Source: Pseudomonadota bacterium (GTDB lineage Bacteria; Pseudomonadota; Alphaproteobacteria; Sphingomonadales; Sphingomonadaceae). From it: DNA of 7,933 bases. The stretch spans positions 1-7,933 of the forward strand of contig JAFAGN010000197.1 of NCBI GenBank assembly GCA_023422695.1, written 5' to 3'. The first letter of the stretch is position 1. Each line of letters starts with the position of its first letter. This document shows positions 5,637 through 7,933 of this stretch, in pieces. The translations under genes and the position numbers were made by a program. The notes below the pieces were generated by a model that made no database searches, was not told the origin of the DNA, and worked only from the letters and a program-made list of their open reading frames with translations.

Positions 5637-5647
5637 AATAGAAGGCG

Positions 5648-6898
5648 CTATGCCAGTTCGACGGTGGTCACCATATACCCCGCATCGCGCAGCGAGGCGA
5701 CGAGGCTGTCGAGATGCTCGCGGTCGCGCGCTTCGCATTCGATGTCGGTGATCAGCCCCTTGGCGGGCAACGTCGTAAAGATGCGCTGGTGATAGATTTC
5801 GATGATATTGACCTGCTTCTCGTCGAACAGCTTCATCACCTTGAACAGCGCGCCGGGGCGATCCTGCAAGCGGATGCGCAACCGCGCGATGCGGCCCGAG
5901 CGCGCGAGGTCGCGCAGCAGCACATTGGCGAGCAGGCGGGTGTCGATATTGCCGCCGGTCAGCACCAGCCCGACCTTGCGCCCCTTGAATTCCTCGGGAT
6001 GCGCAAGCATCGCGGCCAGCCCGGCGGCGCCGGCACCTTCGACCACCGTCTTTTCGATCTGGAGCAGCAGGCTGACCGCACGCTCCAGATGGCGTTCGGC
6101 GACGAGCACGATATCGTCGTTGAGTTCGGCGACGAGCTTGCGGGTGTACGAACCCGGCTCCTTCACCGCGATCCCCTCGGCCAGCGTGTCGCCCTCGCAC
6201 GCCATGTCGACGCCGTTCAATTCGGCGTACATCGACGGATAGAGCTCGGCCTGCACCCCCACCAGCCGCATGTCGTTCTTGATCCCGCGCGCCGCGGTTC
6301 CCATGCCCGCCAGCAGCCCGCCGCCGCCGATCGGAACAATCAGGGTGTCAAGCTCGGGCACATCCTCAAGCATTTCCAGCGCGACCGTCCCCTGCCCAGC
6401 GGCAACGTGCGGATGGTCGAACGGGTGGACGAAGGTCAGCCCGCGCTCGACCTCGAGCAGCCGCGCATGGGCGTAGGCGTCGTCGAACGTCTCACCATGC
6501 AGCACGATCGTCGCGCCGTGACTCGCGGTCTGCGACACCTTCACCTGCGGCGTCGTCTTGGGCATCACGATCGTGACCGGCACGCCCAGCCGTTTGCCGT
6601 GATAGGCCAGCCCCTGCGCGTGATTACCCGCCGATGCGGCGATCGCGCCGCGGGCCTTGGCTTCGTCGCCCAGCAGCAGCAACGCGTTCAATGCGCCGCG
6701 TTCCTTGTACGCCGCGGTGAATTGCAGATTCTCGAACTTCAGCCACACGTCGGCGCCGACCAGCTCTGACAAGGTCTGCGACTTCAGCGTCGGCGTCCGC
6801 ACCACCGCGCCATCAATTCGCCCCGCTGCCGCGCGCACATCGTCGAGGGTGATTGCCGGCAAATCGGCAGCGGACAGGGTGGGTGCGGTCGTGCTCAT
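5648..6898 (-). CDS. ilvA: Threonine ammonia-lyase with one C-terminal ACT domain
   Basis: This 416-residue fold-type II PLP enzyme converts threonine to 2-oxobutanoate and ammonia, the first step from threonine towards isoleucine. The PLP lysine is Lys65 in LQFTAAYKERGALNALL (58-74). SAGNHAQGLA (89-98) binds the substrate carboxylate and GGGGLLAGMG (191-200) holds the PLP phosphate. EGAGAAGLAAML (287-298) and LVLTGGNID (311-319) are further family blocks. Residues 338-415 form one ACT domain (RLRIRLQDRPGALFKVMKLF...), so this is the medium, single-ACT form rather than the long E. coli IlvA with two regulatory repeats. The usual Ser before the PLP-lysine segment (TxSFK) is Ala here (TAAYK). 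A catabolic serine/threonine dehydratase role is an alternative. The start is a clear ATG with a moderate GGGCGAG ribosome-binding site, divergent from the dehydrogenase. Confidence 0.93.
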   Translation of the reverse strand: MSTTAPTLSAADLPAITLDDVRAAAGRIDGAVVRTPTLKSQTLSELVGADVWLKFENLQFTAAYKERGALNALLLLGDEAKARGAIAASAGNHAQGLAYHGKRLGVPVTIVMPKTTPQVKVSQTASHGATIVLHGETFDDAYAHARLLEVERGLTFVHPFDHPHVAAGQGTVALEMLEDVPELDTLIVPIGGGGLLAGMGTAARGIKNDMRLVGVQAELYPSMYAELNGVDMACEGDTLAEGIAVKEPGSYTRKLVAELNDDIVLVAERHLERAVSLLLQIEKTVVEGAGAAGLAAMLAHPEEFKGRKVGLVLTGGNIDTRLLANVLLRDLARSGRIARLRIRLQDRPGALFKVMKLFDEKQVNIIEIYHQRIFTTLPAKGLITDIECEARDREHLDSLVASLRDAGYMVTTVELA

Positions 6899-6957
6899 GA
6901 TGCCGCTCGCCCTAGCCTATCTGGCGCACCGCGCAAACCATGGTTATGGATCGTCTT

Positions 6958-7836
6958 ATGAGCGAACAAAAATTGCGCATCAGCTTCATCGGCACCGGCG
7001 TCATGGGCGGCCCGATGGCGGGTCATCTTGCGAAAGCGGGCCACCACCTCACCGTCTATAACCGCACGCGCGCCAAGGCCGATGCGTGGGTCGCGGCACA
7101 TGGCGGCAAGGCGGCAGCGACCCCGGCGGAGGCTGCGAGCGACGCAGACGTGGTCCTGACCTGCGTCGGCAACGACGACGACCTCGCGCAAGTTACGCTG
7201 GGCCGCGACGGCGCGTTCCGCGCGATGCGCCAGGGCGCGCTGTTCGTCGATCACACCACCGTATCGGCGCGGATCGCGCGCCAGCTGTCAGTCGAGGCCG
7301 ACGGGCTTGGCTTGCTCTGCCTCGACGCGCCGGTGTCGGGCGGCGAAGCAGGCGCGCAGAACGGGACGCTGTCGATCATGTGCGGCGGCACCAAAGCGGC
7401 CTTCGCCGCCGCTGAGCCGGTGATGCAGGCCTATGCCGCGCGCATGGTGCATATCGGCGGCCCCGGCGCGGGGCAGACGACCAAGATGGTCAACCAGATC
7501 GCGATCGCCGGGGTGCTCCAAGGCCTGTCCGAAGCGCTGCGCTTTGCGCAGGCGTCAAAGCTCGACACCGACAAGGTGTTCGAAGCCGTGTCGGGCGGCG
7601 CCGCGGCGAGCTGGCAAATGCTCAACCGCTGGGACACGATGGCGAAGGACGAATTTGATTTCGGCTTTGCGGTCGACTGGATGCGCAAGGACCTCGGCCT
7701 CGCGCTCGACGAAGCGCGGTCGAACGGCGCGACGATCCCGGTCGCCGCCATCGTCGATCAATTTTACGCCGATGTGCAAAAGGCCGGACACGGCCGCCGC
7801 GACACCAGCTCGCTCATAACAAGGTTGCCGAAATGA
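6958..7836 (+). CDS. 3-hydroxyisobutyrate dehydrogenase-family oxidoreductase
   Basis: This 292-residue NAD(P)-dependent beta-hydroxyacid dehydrogenase has the dinucleotide-binding motif ISFIGTGVMGGPMAGHLAKAGH (8-29). Asn35-Arg36-Thr37 after beta2 (VYNRT) suggests NADP preference. FVDHTTVS (97-104) is a family strand, DAPVSGGEAGAQNGTLSIMCGG (123-144) is the substrate-binding region, and Lys176 in GAGQTTKMVNQ is the catalytic lysine. The helical C-terminal domain ends with FDFGFAVDWMRKDLGLALDEA (233-253). Members oxidise 3-hydroxyisobutyrate in valine breakdown (MmsB) or reduce tartronate or succinic semialdehyde; sequence inspection alone cannot choose. I prefer the ATG at 6958 (MSEQKLRISFIG), preceded at short distance by GGA, over in-frame ATGs at 6940 and 6946 that lack any ribosome-binding site. 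No other valine-degradation gene lies in the window. Confidence 0.92.
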   Translation: MSEQKLRISFIGTGVMGGPMAGHLAKAGHHLTVYNRTRAKADAWVAAHGGKAAATPAEAASDADVVLTCVGNDDDLAQVTLGRDGAFRAMRQGALFVDHTTVSARIARQLSVEADGLGLLCLDAPVSGGEAGAQNGTLSIMCGGTKAAFAAAEPVMQAYAARMVHIGGPGAGQTTKMVNQIAIAGVLQGLSEALRFAQASKLDTDKVFEAVSGGAAASWQMLNRWDTMAKDEFDFGFAVDWMRKDLGLALDEARSNGATIPVAAIVDQFYADVQKAGHGRRDTSSLITRLPK

Positions 7837-7854
7837 ACCGCGAACAGAACCACA

Positions 7855-7933
7855 CTCCCCTCCCGCAAGCGGGAGGGGCAGCGAGACTTAGTTCGGCGAA
7901 GCCGGGCTTAGTCGCAGCGGGGTGGGCTTCCGC
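7855..7933. repeat. Intergenic repeat with strong GC hairpin (runs off the window)
   Basis: CCCCTCCCGC (7857-7866) and GCGGGAGGGG (7869-7878) form a perfect 10-bp stem around AA. A smaller stem CGGC/GCCG (7894-7897 and 7901-7904) follows, and CTTAGT occurs twice, 20 bases apart (7887-7892 and 7907-7912), before GCAGCGGGGTGGGC. This resembles the CTCCCCTCCCGC...GGGGTGGGC family of dispersed repeats in sphingomonads. It begins about 20 bases after the dehydrogenase stop, and the hairpin could act as a transcript end, although no T-run follows it. Confidence 0.7.

Noticed and set aside
5714..6769. A 351-codon open frame on the plus strand opposite ilvA
   Set aside because: Its translation is rich in His, Arg and Gln with no family signature, while ilvA on the other strand has complete PLP and ACT motifs. 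It is a compositional shadow.

Overview
The window is GC-rich (roughly two thirds G+C by eye) and densely coded, with strong G/C preference at third codon positions. That composition, the REP-like intergenic repeats (the CCCTTCGACAGGCTCAGAGC type at the left edge, a TCGTCATTGCGAG inverted repeat in the middle, a CCCCTCCCGC hairpin at the right edge) and the protein set suggest an alphaproteobacterium of the Sphingomonadales, for example a Sphingopyxis- or Sphingomonas-like organism. This is an inference from style, not from a marker gene. I see no RNA genes, transposases, phage genes or CRISPR array.

Layout, left to right: (1) an alpha/beta hydrolase on + (89-838) meets, tail to tail with no gap, a GNAT acetyltransferase on - (839-1351). 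(2) A second, unrelated-looking GNAT on - (1534-2037) is divergent from an Rrf2-family regulator on + (2090-2548). (3) The Rrf2 gene overlaps a class I SAM-dependent methyltransferase (2541-3236) by 8 bp, giving a two-gene operon. (4) After an 86-bp gap holding a perfect 30-bp AT-rich palindrome come a secreted S41/IRBP-like peptidase (3323-4654) and a MarR-family regulator (4638-5126) that overlap by 17 bp, forming a second regulator-plus-enzyme operon. (5) The MarR gene and a hotdog thioesterase on - (5123-5515) share a TTAA in which both stop codons lie. (6) A REP-like inverted repeat separates the thioesterase from threonine ammonia-lyase ilvA on - (5648-6898). (7) ilvA is divergent from a 3-hydroxyisobutyrate dehydrogenase-family gene on + (6958-7836). 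(8) A repeat with a strong GC hairpin closes the window.

Most genes are ordinary housekeeping or accessory metabolism. The most distinctive part is the centre. There, two small operons each pair one transcription factor with one enzyme, and the second has an obvious operator-like palindrome that probably serves its own MarR protein. ilvA and the HIBADH-type dehydrogenase could both touch branched-chain amino-acid metabolism, but they are divergent and nothing else links them. I do not see convincing evidence of a wholly new defence or mobile system.
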